DNA of 64,000 nt from contig JABMLP010000002.1 in NCBI GenBank assembly GCA_013176395.1, positions 124,001 to 188,000 of the forward strand, read 5' to 3'. Source of the DNA: Venturia oleaginea (lineage: Eukaryota; Ascomycota; Dothideomycetes; Venturiales; Venturiaceae). The notes beneath the pieces were generated by a model that was given only the letters and a program-made list of their open reading frames with translations, had not been told where the DNA came from and did no database searches. Both the position numbers and the translations under genes were made by a program. Positions 34,415-46,148 of the stretch are shown here, in pieces (positions within the stretch are counted from its first letter, which is position 1; each line of letters starts with the position of its first letter).

Positions 34415-36182
34415 GGGTGTGCAGGACTAAAGAGGGTGTGGTAGGTGGGATAATCAAACAGACAAACGCTATACATCGCTTCTGCCAGCTTGTAGCAGAT
34501 TCGAAGGCGCTGGCCACCGCTACTCGGTTTCTTCGGGCCCCTGTTTGAGCTCCTATATCTTCGCCGACACCGTCGCCCTTGTCATACTCTGCCTCGAAGC
34601 GGTCTAAGTCCTCGACTTCTGTGAATAATGAACGTGGCTGCCAATCGGGATCTGCATAGCCTTTCCATTTGATTAATAACTGACGAACCCAGCCTCGCCC
34701 AACCCGTTTCTTCTCTGCGCGAAGTATACGTTCTACTTCAAACTCAGCCTCTGTTTCTTCGGTTTGAGGCACTAATGGTGGCGGCTGGGTATCATCGGAT
34801 TCTTGTGAGGGCAGTGTGTCGGTTGCGGCTCGGCGGAGTAGGTCAACGTGGAAACGGTTATGGATACCACTTGGCAGGTCAGCCAGCTCGTATACCATCG
34901 GGGAGATCTGGTTCTCGACAGTGTATTTGGCTTGCGTCCACGACAGTTTCTTTGATAGCTGCGGAGTATTGATATTCCTAAGGTTCAACCAGACTTTGTC
35001 GCCCTTTTTTAACGTTTCGGCAGCTTGACGTGACCTGTTGGCGTCGTTCTCCATCTTCTGCTGGGACCAGGCCATCGCTGCCTGTGCATATTCTTGTGCC
35101 TCTTCTATTCGTTGCACAAAGGTCTCGGCATCGGCTGTTGGTGAGTTACTGGGTGAGATTCGTTGTACTTTCTGGATTGGTTCCGCATGGTAGCCGTGGG
35201 TTAGATAGAATGGACTCATCCCTGTGACTGAAGAGTCACGATTGTTCAGTGCTAACATAGCCGTAGGTAGTAGCGTTGGCCAGTCTAGTTGGGAGTATGC
35301 GATGAAGGCGCGGAGATAGCGTAGAACTTCCTGGTTCATACGCTCGGTCGCGCCATCGGTCTGTGGATGAAAGGCTGTAGAGAGTCTCTGCTCAATCTTT
35401 GTAAGTTCGCAAAGCTTCCTCCAAAAACGACCTGTCCAATTGCTGCCTCTGTCCGACGTCAATGCCATGGGAAATCCGTGGTAGCGATAGTGGCATTGTA
35501 AGAACCTTTTCGCGCACTCTTTGGCGCTCATTGTAGTCATAGCCTCCAACGTAACACTTTTGAGGAGGCGATCTGTGATAACCATGAGGTATTTTGGGCC
35601 GTTTTACTCCGCGGGCAAATCAGTCATGAAATCGATTGATAGCTCGCTGTGGAAGCGGGCCGGGATTGGAAGTGGTTTCAGAAGACCTCGCTTCTTATCA
35701 CGCCATATTCCTGTTCTCCCACATACGTCGCAATTACGTACAAACTGCCGGACTGTCTTGTATTGTTGGGGCCAAAAGAAACTTCTGGATAGAATCGCAA
35801 GCGTGCTATCTCTCCCTGGGTGTCCAGTAACATGGGAATCGTGAGTTTGTTGGACCAGCGTTGTTCGCAGCGGTTCCCAATCTGGTACCCATAGGATCCC
35901 TCTTCTCGTGACCGCGCCGTGGTCGTCTACTTCGCATTCGGGTAGCTGTACCGACAACTTGAGCTCTGGAGGAAAGGAACGTTCGCCAGTAACTATAGCC
36001 GTATGAATAGCTTCGTAGGATTGGTCCTCTGCTATTGCGCGATCCCAGAGAAGTTGTAACTCTGGTTTCTCGAAAAGATCGCATCCTTTTGCAACTGACC
36101 GGTTTTGACCGTACCTAGTAGTGGACCGGTGTTGACCGTTTTCGGCAGTCAGCTGGTGTCGACCGTCCAGTCCAGTATTTTG
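34410..36182 (-). pseudogene. Gypsy copy 1 integrase with chromodomain, interrupted
   Basis: Continues pol in the same frame after the TAG at 36185-36183. A zinc-binding HHCC region (THDSHVTGHPGR ... CDVCGR) and the first catalytic Asp (SIDFMTDLP) are followed by TAA at 35606-35604; the core resumes with TSDRGSNWTGRFW and TDGATERMNQEV, giving the D,D,E triad. The C-terminus holds a chromodomain (FEVERILRAEKKR ... LLIKWKGYADPDWQP). Both stops occur at the same places in copy 2. Confidence 0.92.
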
Positions 36183-38484
36183 CTAGGGCTCCCGTATAAC
36201 GTCCCATGTACTATTGGATGTATTCGGTGTATTGACTGGGCAGATAAGGGCTTGTATTGCGATTGTTTCGATCGTCCTCTCGGAAAGAGGAGGAAGCCAT
36301 TCGTCCTTGATCAACTGGGCCACTCGCCCTTGTAGTCTCTCGTCGTTCTTGTCATGTGGCATATCTTGATGTCTTCTTGATAGTGCGTCTGGTCTTTGCG
36401 CTAGTTTTCCGGCGCGAAATTCCAGCTGGAATTGGTACTCAGATAGAATTAGCGACCATCTTGCTTGTCTCTCTGACAAACGCTGCGCTGTCATAAAGTA
36501 GCGGAGATTCTTGTGATCGGTAAGGACTTTGAAAGGTGCTGCAACACTGCGTAGTTCTCCTCTCCAGTGTTCAATGGACTTGATTAATGCCAGTAATTCT
36601 TTATCGTGGATCTCGTAGTTACATTCAGCCGCAGTGAGCTTGCGGGAGAAGTATGCTACTGGTCGTAGTTTTCCTTTCATATCCTTCTGCGACAACGTGC
36701 CTCCCAGCGCGTAGCCAGAGCAGTCGCACTCGAGTACCGTATCCAGGTCTGGATTCCAGTGAGCCAGTATTGGGGCGGAGATGAATAGCTCCTTCAAGAC
36801 TTGAAAGGCGTTCTCATGTTCTTTGTTCCAGACAAAAGCGACGGCCTTTCGTGTTAACTTGATTAAGGGGTCGGAGAGCTCTGAGAAGTTGTCGATGAAG
36901 TCTCGGTAGAAATTTGCAAAGCCTAGGAAGGAGCGTACGCCTGTGACATTGACTGGAGCCTCCCATTCTTTAATCGCGGCAACTTTCTCTGGGTCGACTT
37001 TGATCCCTTCTCCTGCAGTGATAATGAACCCCAGATATTTTACCTCCTTAACTGCAAACTCGCACTTGCTTAAGTCTAGCCGAAGTCCAGCAGTCTTGAG
37101 CTTGGCAAGAATTTGGTTAACCTTAACCATGTGATCCAGATAGTCGCCGTCGCTCCATATCAAGACATCGTCCATGTAGGCTGAACAGCAGATATCTAGA
37201 GATTCCCGTAGCACTCCGTTGATGTATCGTTGGAAGCTCGCGGGTGCGCCAGCTAGTCCGCAGGGGGTAACTAGCCATTCGAATAGTCCAAATCGAGTGC
37301 GAAAAGCCGTTTTCCACTCATCGCCGTGCTTGATGCGGAGCCGATGAAATGCCGCTCTGACGTCAAGTTTGGTGTACCAACGCGCTGTTGCTAGATTTCG
37401 TAGGGTTTCTCGGATTAGTGGCAATGGGTAGCGGTCCGATCGAGTGATTCGATTCAGTGCCCGATAGTCGACACACATCCGAATGCCTCCACCTGGTTTC
37501 CTTACAAACAAGACTGGAGCTGCCGCTGGTGAGTTGCTGGCGCGTATCCAGCCCTTGTCCATATAGTCCGAAAGTGTTTTTCGTAGGACTAATAGCTCTT
37601 CCCTCGACATGCCGTATAATGGGCCCCAAGGAACTTCTGCCTCGCGACCTTGTTCATCTCGTATCAATTCGATAACGTGATCGCGACCCTCTTGATGGGG
37701 CGCGATCTCTCCGTCTTCGTCGTCGAGAAAGGCATCAGCGTGCTCTGCTATTTCTTCTGGTATCTCTTGTCGGATTTCTTCCTCAGTCTTTCTCTGTTTT
37801 CTTTCTGCTAACTTGCTTAGGGCCTTGTTGATCCGACATCGAGATAGCCAGCACTTGCGTACCATCCGGTCCATCTCTTCTCAACCGTCGCTGGGCCCTT
37901 CCAACAATAGCTGCAAATACAGATCCTGACACTAGACGAGCCGCCCGCACGTGAGCGAGCCGGTCTCGCGCTTTGGTGTTCTGTTCTAGCCACCCCTTTT
38001 CTCTTATCGTGATGCGCTGGGATCCTTGACCAATAAGCAGCTTTCTCTTAGCTGCTATGTATCGCACCCAGTTCCTCTCTGCCCATGCCTTGCCTAGGAT
38101 AATAGGGAAGCTCAATCCTTTCACTATATACCCATAGACTCGCTCTGCTCGACCATCAATGTCGATCGTAGCGTAGGTCATGTGCGTAATACGGAGGTCT
38201 TCTCCGTTCTCGTGGCTCTCTTTAGCCAGTACCAATTGTTTGGTGTCAATTGGGATGCGCGGTAGACGATGTGTTTGGACACTCTTTTCGCTGAAAGCAG
38301 CATAAGGGAGGCAGCCGTTATCAAAGAAGGATTCGGTGAAAGAAGTTCCATTGATCAAGGTATCTATCAAGAAGGGTGTACTTTCCATCCTATCCTTTGC
38401 TGCTTTGAGTTCTCTTATGCCTGGTAGCTTTGTAATGTCTTCGCCATGTACATCTACTTCAGACCCTCGTGCGCGACGATGCAC
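36183..38484 (-). pseudogene. Gypsy copy 1 protease-reverse transcriptase-RNase H, frameshifted
   Basis: Protease region first (SFTESFFDNGCLPYAA, with DNG instead of the usual D[ST]G), then reverse transcriptase (YTKLDVRAAFHRL, YMDDVLIWS) and RNase H (LECDCSGYALGG, YEIHDKELLAL). At about 37833 two bases present in copy 2 (61003-61006) are missing, shifting the frame between protease and reverse transcriptase. The conserved TPFGL of the palm reads TPCGL in this copy. Confidence 0.93.
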
Positions 38485-38492
38485 AAGGGTAG

Positions 38493-39587
38493 CTAGTTTT
38501 CCGACTCTGATGAGGCTTCCTGTAGGGAGTCATCGGTATGCTGTGTGATTACCGCAGTGACCTGAGTCTTTGGACGTGTTGCTGGTCGGAATTCGCATAC
38601 GTTCGGGTGGTGCTTGGGCTTCTTACAGCGCCCGCATTTGCCCGCTTGTATAAGTGCCAAGAACTCTGTTTGGGATAGCCATTTCGCTCTAGGTCGTCGG
38701 TCCTTCTTCGCATCCTTTCCGAGTGTATCGACCCGAGCTATCAGTGCTGCGATCTGCGCTGAAAGGGCGTTGATGCCAGTCATTTCGACATCGCCTTCTG
38801 CGTCACGACTGACTGTTTGGGGTGATTGTGGCCTCCCTCGAGTCGTTGGCGTCTCCTTATCCGTACTTGGATAGCGGCGTTGGTGGGATAGAGCCTCTGT
38901 CTTCGTCGCGAAGTACTGTACATCTTTTACGTAAGTGTCGTAGTCGTCCCTGGACAATCGCACTGGTTTCAAGGTCTGTTGGAGGGAGTAGTTGAGCGCG
39001 TTGTTCATGATAGTGATCTTTGAGGCTCTTTGCGGCGCTAGGGATCCAGCTTGCGATGTCAGTTGTTCGAACTGCTGGCGGAAGTCTTCGAACGGTTGTC
39101 TGCTGCCTTGGCTAATCTTGTTCAGCTCGTCGAGAGCTTTAGCTTCCGCTTCATGATCTAAGAACTTGTCGTCCATATGCTTGATAAAGGACTCGGGTTC
39201 GTAGTTGTCATGTTGCTCTCCATTGCTTAGCCATTGGATGACGCGTTGTTGTTTCTCTGTCGGAAGCCCGTTGAAGATGTTCGCGCATATTCCTTGATTG
39301 CTTCCAAGCTTCCCATTTTCAACAGTGATTTTTGTCTTGATCTGCCATCTGAACAGCGTGTAGTTGTCTCTTTTCCCGTCCCATTTAGGCCATGCAATAG
39401 CTTTTGCACCGGTGTTCCCATCAACATTGACTGCGGTCAGAGCTGCCACCAATTGTTGTACGGTGTCAGGCGAATTTGCTCGAGCCATTGAGAGTTTGTC
39501 GATTCCTTGCGTAATGCTCGCGATTGGGTCGTCGTCGGTAGTAGGGGTGTAGGTTGTAGGAGTCGATAGGGTACTGTTGCTACGCAT
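38493..39587 (-). CDS. Gypsy copy 1 Gag
   Basis: 364-codon capsid/nucleocapsid protein starting MRSNSTLSTPTT at 39587. The middle is a helical capsid domain (FKHM-like FIKHMDDKFLDHEAEAKA, QPFEDFRQQFEQL), and near the C-terminus a knuckle-like CGRCKKPKHHPNVC. It differs from copy 2 Gag at only a few residues. Stop TAG lies a few bases before the pol frame in this reading. Confidence 0.93.
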   Translation of the reverse strand: MRSNSTLSTPTTYTPTTDDDPIASITQGIDKLSMARANSPDTVQQLVAALTAVNVDGNTGAKAIAWPKWDGKRDNYTLFRWQIKTKITVENGKLGSNQGICANIFNGLPTEKQQRVIQWLSNGEQHDNYEPESFIKHMDDKFLDHEAEAKALDELNKISQGSRQPFEDFRQQFEQLTSQAGSLAPQRASKITIMNNALNYSLQQTLKPVRLSRDDYDTYVKDVQYFATKTEALSHQRRYPSTDKETPTTRGRPQSPQTVSRDAEGDVEMTGINALSAQIAALIARVDTLGKDAKKDRRPRAKWLSQTEFLALIQAGKCGRCKKPKHHPNVCEFRPATRPKTQVTAVITQHTDDSLQEASSESEN

Positions 39588-39621
39588 CAAGTACACCTGG
39601 GTTTGTAAAGAACTGAATCTA

Positions 39622-39873
39622 TATTACGGGACGGTAGCTGGAAAGACGCAGCATACTCGTAGCCAAAGATTGTTTAGATTCAGTTAAGGAGTGAAGGTAT
39701 TACGGGACGGTAGCTGGAAAGACGCAGCATACTCGTAGCCAAAGATTGTTTAGATTCAGTTAAAGAATGAAGGTATCTACAAACAGAGAACCTCAATGAG
39801 GTTCTTTCTCTATACTAGGCTCAATCAGGCTTAGGCTCTTAGCCTATACCAACCATGGGCCATGCCCATAACA
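39622..39873 (-). repeat. 5' LTR of gypsy copy 1 with internal 76-bp tandem duplication (252 bp)
   Basis: Compared with the 176-bp LTRs, 76 bp are repeated in tandem (39622-39697 and 39698-39773). The unit is the last 76 bp of the LTR in element sense: 12 nt upstream of the putative transcript start plus the whole R-U5. The two units differ at two positions (GGAGTG and AGAATG). Confidence 0.95.
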
Positions 39874-40090
39874 CTAATGCTCAGCTTTGTCTATCTGTTT
39901 CGCCTTATCCCTCAAGGCCAATGGGTTCCCTAAGTATGTTTCTGCTTGTGAAAGTTGCCTTGCACCAGATTCCTATGCGGCGGTGTATTTGGTTGTGTGA
40001 TGCTGGAGACAATAGTAACCATCGTAGTCGTGATTTCGCTGCTTCGGTGTGATACTCCGGGTATGCCCGTGGACGAGGCTGTCTGGTAGC
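39874..40090 (+). repeat. Host repeat X, copy 1, resumed after the gypsy insertion
   Basis: Begins with the CTAAT target duplication and continues TGCTCAGCTTTGTC, matching the CTAATGCTCAGCTTGT left of the second gypsy element. How far X extends to the right cannot be told because copy 2 of X leaves the window. Confidence 0.65.
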
Positions 40091-40860
40091 TGCCGTATTG
40101 TATGGCGCCGATCGTGCTATAGACCTGCCGTCTTATAGTCGGAGCCTATCTGCTGCTAGTCGCTCTCCCTACTTGCTATATCGCGCTCCTACTCTTGCCA
40201 ATGCCATAACTGGGACGCAACAGTCTGGGGAGAGGCTCAAGGCTACGTCTGCTGGCTTGTAGGGAGGGGATTTGCCGCCAATAAGCTCCTTCTATACGTC
40301 CTTACTGCTTACTGTGTTGCGCACCTACTCTTACCAATGCCATAACTGGGACGCAACAGTTTGGGGAGAGGCTCAAGGCTCTGGACATCAGCTTGCAGCA
40401 GGACGGTTTGCGGAGACGATAGTAGATGAGGTTCTCTAGCAGCTGCCGTATCGTGTCGCACCGATTGTGTTGTAGACCTGTCGTCTTATAGTCGGAGCCT
40501 ATCTGCTGCTAGTCGCTCTCCCTGCTTGCTATATCGCGCACCTACTCTTGCCACTGCCATAACTGGGACGCAACAGTCTGGGGAGAGGCTCAAGGCTACG
40601 TCTGCTAGCTTACAGGGAGGGGATTTGCCGCCAATAGGCTCCTTCTATGCGTCCTTACTCCTTACTGTGTCGCGCACCTACTCTTGCCAATGCCATAACT
40701 GGGACGCAACAGTTTGGGGAGAGGCTCAAGGCTCTGGGCAACAGCTTGTAGCAGGACGGTTTGCCAAGACGTTGGGAGAGATTGTCTAGTCGTTGCAGTG
40801 GTGTGTGGTGCCGATTGTTGCGCACCGGGCGTCTGGTGTTTGAGATGTGTTGAAGGTATT
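40091..40860 (+). repeat. About 350-bp tandem repeat array (two units plus a partial), each with an internal repeat
   Basis: Units start at 40091 (GCTGCCGTATTGTATGGC) and 40442 (GCTGCCGTATCGTGTCGC), with a diverged third start near 40794. Inside each unit a 60-bp core containing ATGCCATAACTGGGACGC occurs twice (cores near 40200, 40338, 40552 and 40690). An open frame crosses part of it (40526-40789) but it is produced by the repetition and shows no known domain. Confidence 0.85.
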
Positions 40861-41650
40861 GCCGTTCTAGCAGTGACTCGTCGACTCGGAGCGTTGCAGT
40901 GTCATCTGGGGTGATGGACTAGCCGGGAGATAGTGACTAGATGGTTGCTGTTGTCTTTGGTGGACGCATCGTTCGTGTAGCTTGCTCATGTATTCGTCTG
41001 CTTGCTCTGCCGTGGCCGCGACGGCGACTCTAGAGATATCTCATCGACGCTGAGGGACGCGCGATGGCCTCTAGAGGCCGGAGCGGCCACTGGCAGAGGT
41101 GTTTTGATGATCTTTAGATGATACTTCTGTAAATTCCAAAAATTGAGTTCTCGCTGTGTGTGCTGTTTTTCTTATCCATATTCTACATTCCTACCATATG
41201 TGACGGCATGGCATGGTTGTCTTTCAGTCACGTGACTTTGTGGTCTTAGCGAGGCGCGCACGGCCACATGTGGCTAAGGCGCGACTTCTACGAGTCGCCG
41301 GAGTAGATTCCTCTCTACCTAAGATTCTCTTATCACACTTAGTACTTAGAACAATAGACCTGTCTATGACCTCTTTTACTCGCCGTGACACCATAGCTCA
41401 CGATCAGACAGGAGAGCAAGCTACGTCGTATTCTTCCTATAAGTAAAGTAATGAAGATGAACTTCACTACTACAACCTTCATGCAAAACCATGCATTTCA
41501 CCACTTCAATACGCAGCTACGAGATCTCCAGTATACTCTTAATTTATACGCATTACAACCCAATGAACGGGGTTCAAAACATTCACCAAACACATCCAAC
41601 CACATCCAACCACACAACCATGGAGATACTCGTCTCTCTCGGTTAACGTA
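40861..41650. other. Transposon-rich spacer, no gene recognised
   Basis: 790 bp between the tandem array and the Fot1-like element. A palindromic CCTCTAGAGGC and GC-rich GGCCGGAGCGGCC near 41071-41096, and TCACGTGA near 41228-41235, suggest it is part of an old mobile element, but no coding or terminal structure is clear. Confidence 0.4.
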
Positions 41651-43047
41651 TTCCACCATCGAGCGGGTCAAAAAGGCTTGGCACGACCAACTTATGTTAC
41701 GACTCTTCAATTTAATCGCTATCAACAATAGATTTCAAGTCCGTCGTGCTGCTATCTGATTCAGAAGATATCTTGATATCTTTTTTACAAGTTCGCGCAT
41801 TATGCCCAGCTGCGCCGCAGTTCCTACAGCGCCGTTGAATTGGTCGGGCTGTTTCTTGACCACCACTACCACGAGCCTTCTTCGATCCCTGAGGCGCTAC
41901 AGACGCCTCAGCAGCTACCTGCGCTGCTGCAGTCCCATACTCAATAGTACCACCTTGCTGGATCCACTTCCTTTTGCGCGATTTTCGCTTCGTCATTACT
42001 GCTAATTGCTCTTCAAGCTCGCGGTTACGCGCAACAAGCAGAGCGTTTTGGTGTAGCATCAATTCAGCGCCCTTAACAACCTGGGAAAAGCCTGCCTGCG
42101 CAGTAACTGGTGACCGAGTAAAAGACTCGCTTACGAGCTTGGATTGGGATCCAAATTCATAAGTATTACTTGGAGTCTTGGACTGCCACGGTGTTTCTGG
42201 GAGATGGGTTTCTGGCGGGGTTCGTAGCCGTACTTCAAGGCGATCCAACACCACCTGCGCGTCGATAGGGACTAGCCCTACTGCCTCAAAAGCCTTTTGA
42301 CAGTTCTCTTTCGTAAACACGTCGAAAAACGCGTCTTTGAAGGCAGGGAGAAAGCCTTCCTTGTTGATATGGTACACGCGTCGGCGTGCCAAGTCCCGGA
42401 CGCGTTGGGAGTACTTGCGCTTCAACGGCGAGAAGCAGACCACGTCAAGGGGCTGGAGTATATGCGACGAGTGCGATGGCATGCAGAGAGTTATAATCTT
42501 GTTTTCGAGGCAGTAGTCCTTGAAATCCTGGCTGAGATGGCTCTCATGGCCGTCCAAAATAAGCAGCCTGTATCCTATCCTTAGCTCGATTGAAGGCCAT
42601 CTTGAGCTTATCTGAGCCCGTTATGAACCTCTCAGCCCAGTTTTTCCCTACTGGCTCTCCACCGCGTACACCCAGTAGTTTATCCGCCATATCTGCTACC
42701 TCACACAGCCGGGGCGCGAATCCTCGCGAATCGAGGTCGAGGATGTATTGGACGATTGTCTGCTCTTCAGTCGTAGTGAGCTTGTGTCGGGCGTTGCGAG
42801 TATCTAGGCGATACGTAATTCCGTTATATCGCCTAGTTAATGTTGAAGGAGGTATATCAAACGCCTCAGCAGCGCGCCGGAGGCTTCGGAATTGGTGGAT
42901 ATTGTAGGCAGAAAGGGCAAGCTGGATTCTGCCTTCTCTGTTAGATGATTGCGCGTTTTGTTGTTGAGACATATTGTGTTGATAAGGGAGCAGCTGGTCT
43001 TGGCATAAACTGACCCGCTCGATGGGTTGACCCACCCGATGGTGGAA
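41651..43047 (-). mobile_element. Fot1/pogo-type transposon, internally deleted (1397 bp)
   Basis: Ends read TTCCACCATCGAGCGGGTCA (left, 41651) and the matching inverse at the right (TGATGG-type, 43047), each flanked by TA (41649-41650 and 43048-43049). The right end carries an extra partial repeat of the terminal motif. It holds a transposase gene with its middle deleted. Confidence 0.9.
41712..42972 (-). pseudogene. Fot1/pogo-type transposase with central deletion
   Basis: Starts MSQQQNAQSS at 42972; the DNA-binding part (EQTIVQYILDLDSRGFAP, GKNWAERF) runs to FNRAKDR, then about 430 nt present at 4390-5955 are missing, including the first catalytic Asp. The deletion shifts frame, so a stop follows at 42544. 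The C-terminal half is open and intact (DGHESHL, LQPLDVVCF, a coiled linker, CCHC knuckle CRNCGAAGHNARTC) to 41712. It retains the linker that the copy at 4448 has lost, so the two copies are complementary relics. Confidence 0.9.
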
Positions 43048-45436
43048 TACGTTTTAATTTAAATAAACCCCTATTACAAAAGAGTAATTCTTACATTCAC
43101 CCAAAAAAGGCGTACAAGATTTCTCGCTCGCTCTACTGAAAAGCCACATCATTTGTCGAAGCCCAGCTAGAAGTTTGAGGAAGGGTATCTTACTCACTCT
43201 TCAAGCTGAGTCACTCAGCAAGAGATAGTCACGATATCCACGGCCCAAGTTCTTGGATATATCAGCCCATAAGTGACCACGGGATATATCAGCCCATGAG
43301 TAACCACGGGACTGTAGCGAAAAGGACGAGTCATCTCAGTATCGCGCTCGCAACGCGCATGAAATCGATATTTTATGATGACGTATAAAATACGATAATG
43401 AGGATCCTTACATCGAGATGAGGACTAACTAATCCTCAGTAGAAAGGGCCTAGACATATGGATAAAGAGGAACGTAACGCAAACAGTCCGATTTCCAGCA
43501 TTAAATTTTCCATTCGGTATAGCCATCCGCGGGCCGCAGCGAACATGGGAATTTGGCGGGTTGCTTTCTTGCAAATGAATGTCCTTTCTCAGACACTTCT
43601 ATATACCATAGCTCCTAGATAGTCTGTTTACGCGGCGTGCGGCTGACACAATACAGTAAATCGAAGGTCGGAAGGTAAGTAATGTAGGAATATCAAGAAA
43701 TCAGTAGTGGTGTACCATAAATAGAAGCACTCTCACCAAGACAAAGAATCAAAGAGCTACACAAAATACCAGAATGGAGAAGCGGCCGGCTTTATCAAGA
43801 CCACTATTTCGAAAGTCTTCCCCACTTCAGCTGTAGATAGAGTTAGGTATGTAGGTGGTACCAAGCTTCTATATCGTGCTTTGATATTGGAGATATCCAT
43901 CATCATGTTATCGACTAAATGGTCTATTATCTAGATATACCCAATCCCCTTCTTCTCCCCGTACGCTGCTGCTTGGAGAGAAATTGGCAGATAAGCTGTA
44001 TACTCACACTACGAACGACAGCCTTATCATCGCATATCATGGTGGATAATCTCCTGCATCTCTGAATCCCATTGAGGAACCTTTAAATAACATCCCTCGT
44101 TACGCGGTAGGAAGAGTAGTAGTACCCATCCCGAGGCCATACCGTTTTTTGCTTAACGTAAGCAAGGGATCAAATTTCGCATATATAAGCTTAACTCCTC
44201 ACCTCTGCAGCTTCTCCGCCAGACAACGCGGCGTGGATATTGGCGTATATTGTACTCCTTGTTAACGATCAACAGTGTCAAAGTAGTACTGCTATACAAT
44301 CCTCGTCGAGTTAACAAGCATACCGTCTAGGTTGCCAATTTCCCATCGAGAACGTTCATCTCGACCTTTTCCGAAGATGGAATTTTCTTCGCATGATAAC
44401 GACGTCCACCACCATCATAACCAGACTTTCATTACTCTCAACCACCAAGATCGTGCAAGAAAGCCGGCGACTCAAGCAACCAAACCTCGGGAGTAACCTG
44501 TCGCGTCATCTGTAGAGCTCTCATAGCATACAAAGCGCAGACCATCGATCTAGATTCTCGCGTTATCTTTTTTATCACTACAGACTGCATTAAAGACAAT
44601 ACATAGAGAACCAATATTCTGCCCGTCCGGCTAACCATAGATACAAACATGTCATGTGTGGATGAGCAGGGCTAACATACCAGTAAGGATCTCAGGTCAT
44701 CCTCATGTAAGCACCTCTGTCACGTTTTAGCGACCAATTATGTATAAAACGACTTTTCACAGTATACATCACCAATCGCATGGGGATTCGAGGTGGAAAA
44801 GCGGCTTAGATGCGAAGGGTGCAGGTCATGGATTACTCGACTGACAAGACCATCATTTCTTGATCTTGTCAACTGTAGCAGTGATGATATTCCAGATGCG
44901 CAGAGCAGTAATAGCTCTCCTCGGTTCCGTCGAACTAGTGATGCCGATGATCACGCAATGACCTCCTTCAAGTACAGAATTACAGGTGCATCGCAAAGAC
45001 GGCAAGATATCAAGACGGGCGCAGGAAGCGAGCACTCCACCTGAAGAGTACGGGCCCCAAAACCGCACATGAGCTCATCCATCTTTTCATGCTGTTTGAC
45101 GCACGTGTACAAATGCAAAATCGCTCGCTACACATATCAGCTAAGATTGGTACAAAGAAACCAATGACTCGTGCTCTACTTTTCCTGGATCTTGAGATGA
45201 CACCATGTTGTTACATATTCTACATGTCTGTCGTGTATGCTGAGAACAGCGCGCGGACGCCACCTCAGCTCGAAGGTCCTGCGTGGTTGGCTAGAGTAGC
45301 CCGAGTTCAGCTGGAGATGCTACTTCTTCACTGCGCGCCTCCTTTATTGCGAGCAGCCTGTGTCTTGATCCAACATGTCAGATTCTTGTGTTAAAAATAT
45401 CCTTTCGCCCCGTCTAAAAATGTACCTCTGATCTCT
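43048..45436. other. 2.4-kb gene-poor stretch
   Basis: A/T-rich sequence with short incidental frames. A 27-bp unit GGATATATCAGCCCATRAGT occurs twice in tandem at 43255-43308. A 71-codon minus-strand frame at 44853-45068 (ends TALRIWNIITATVDKIKK) has a faintly protein-like composition but no recognised family and no complete gene structure. No RNA gene seen. Confidence 0.45.
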
Positions 45437-46148
45437 TCACTTCCTCTTGTAATCCCTTCCAGAACCTGTCGACTCAATAACAAAATCTGTCTTCCCTCCC
45501 ATCGTCTGCCATGTCGGTTCCCACTTCTCCTTCCCGGACAATAACGCCTTCGCCTGTTCACTAAGCGTTTTCCTATGCTCTTTGGGCGGCGCGTCGAGTT
45601 TCTGCGTGAATTCGGAATTGTTGAGGGGACGACTGGCTTTCTCGTTGAATTTTTGGGCTGCTTCTAGGGTCTCTTTGTCCCATCTGTCCAATGTCAGCAT
45701 CATAGAGCCAAAGTCTAGGAATTGAGGAGAGCATACGGCTCAAAGCTCTCGGGCTCCTCTGGCCAAACAAACGGTTCCGCCATTTCCACAGCCATTGTCT
45801 TTGTTGCCCGTTTCCTGTATTTCTGTCCCTTCTCATTGACCTGTACTTTCGATTGTGTGATAAAGGATCGGACCTTGAGGACGCGGACATTGTAGGCGTG
45901 CCAGAGGTAATCTCGTAGATCTAGTTTATTGAGATTGAGGGGTACGATGAATTTGGCAAAGTTGGGTGGGAGGGCGGGCGATCGGACGAAGGTCACAGTG
46001 AAGTTTGGTCTATTGTAGATATGTCAGTTGGGATGAGGATAGAGAGGGTGGAGGGTAGGACGAACAAGTAGATTGGTCTTTGGCCTATGGTAAAATGGGC
46101 CTGAGATTTGGCTACGTGAGATAACGGTGCACGCCATTTTGGATTCAT
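45437..46148 (-). CDS. Mitochondrial ribosomal protein uL23m (200 aa)
   Basis: Large-subunit protein at the tunnel exit of the mitochondrial ribosome (yeast Mrp20 family). Three exons, 46148-46066, 46009-45737 and 45683-45437, introns 56 and 53 nt. Splicing gives GQRPIYLPNFTVTFVRSP, then LPPNFAKFIVPLNLNKLDLRDYL and WHAYNVRVLKVRSF, the uL23 fold, and a fungal C-terminal extension with FVWPEEPE and LSEQAKALL. The donor of intron 1 (GTTCGT) was chosen over GTCCTA because only it keeps the frame. Start at ATG 46148 (MNPKWRAP). Length is usual for the fungal protein. Confidence 0.9.

Larger units (their letters stand above)
34222..39873 (-). mobile_element. Ty3/gypsy chromovirus, copy 1, complete with both LTRs
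   Basis: 5652-bp LTR retrotransposon read on the minus strand. LTRs at 39622-39873 (5') and 34222-34397 (3') begin TGTTATGGGC and end CCGTAATA in element sense; flanking CTAAT at 34217-34221 and 39874-39878 is a 5-bp target duplication. Gag, protease, reverse transcriptase, RNase H, integrase and a C-terminal chromodomain are in Ty3/gypsy order. The open frames are broken (see parts), so this copy is not autonomous as read. Confidence 0.96.

Noticed and set aside
40091..40860. CRISPR-like array
   Set aside because: Units are 350 bp, with internal 60-bp repeats and no short repeat-spacer pattern; the host is a eukaryote.
44853..45068. 71-codon minus-strand frame as a gene
   Set aside because: Composition is slightly protein-like but there is no recognised family, no flanking exon that joins in phase, and no partner features.
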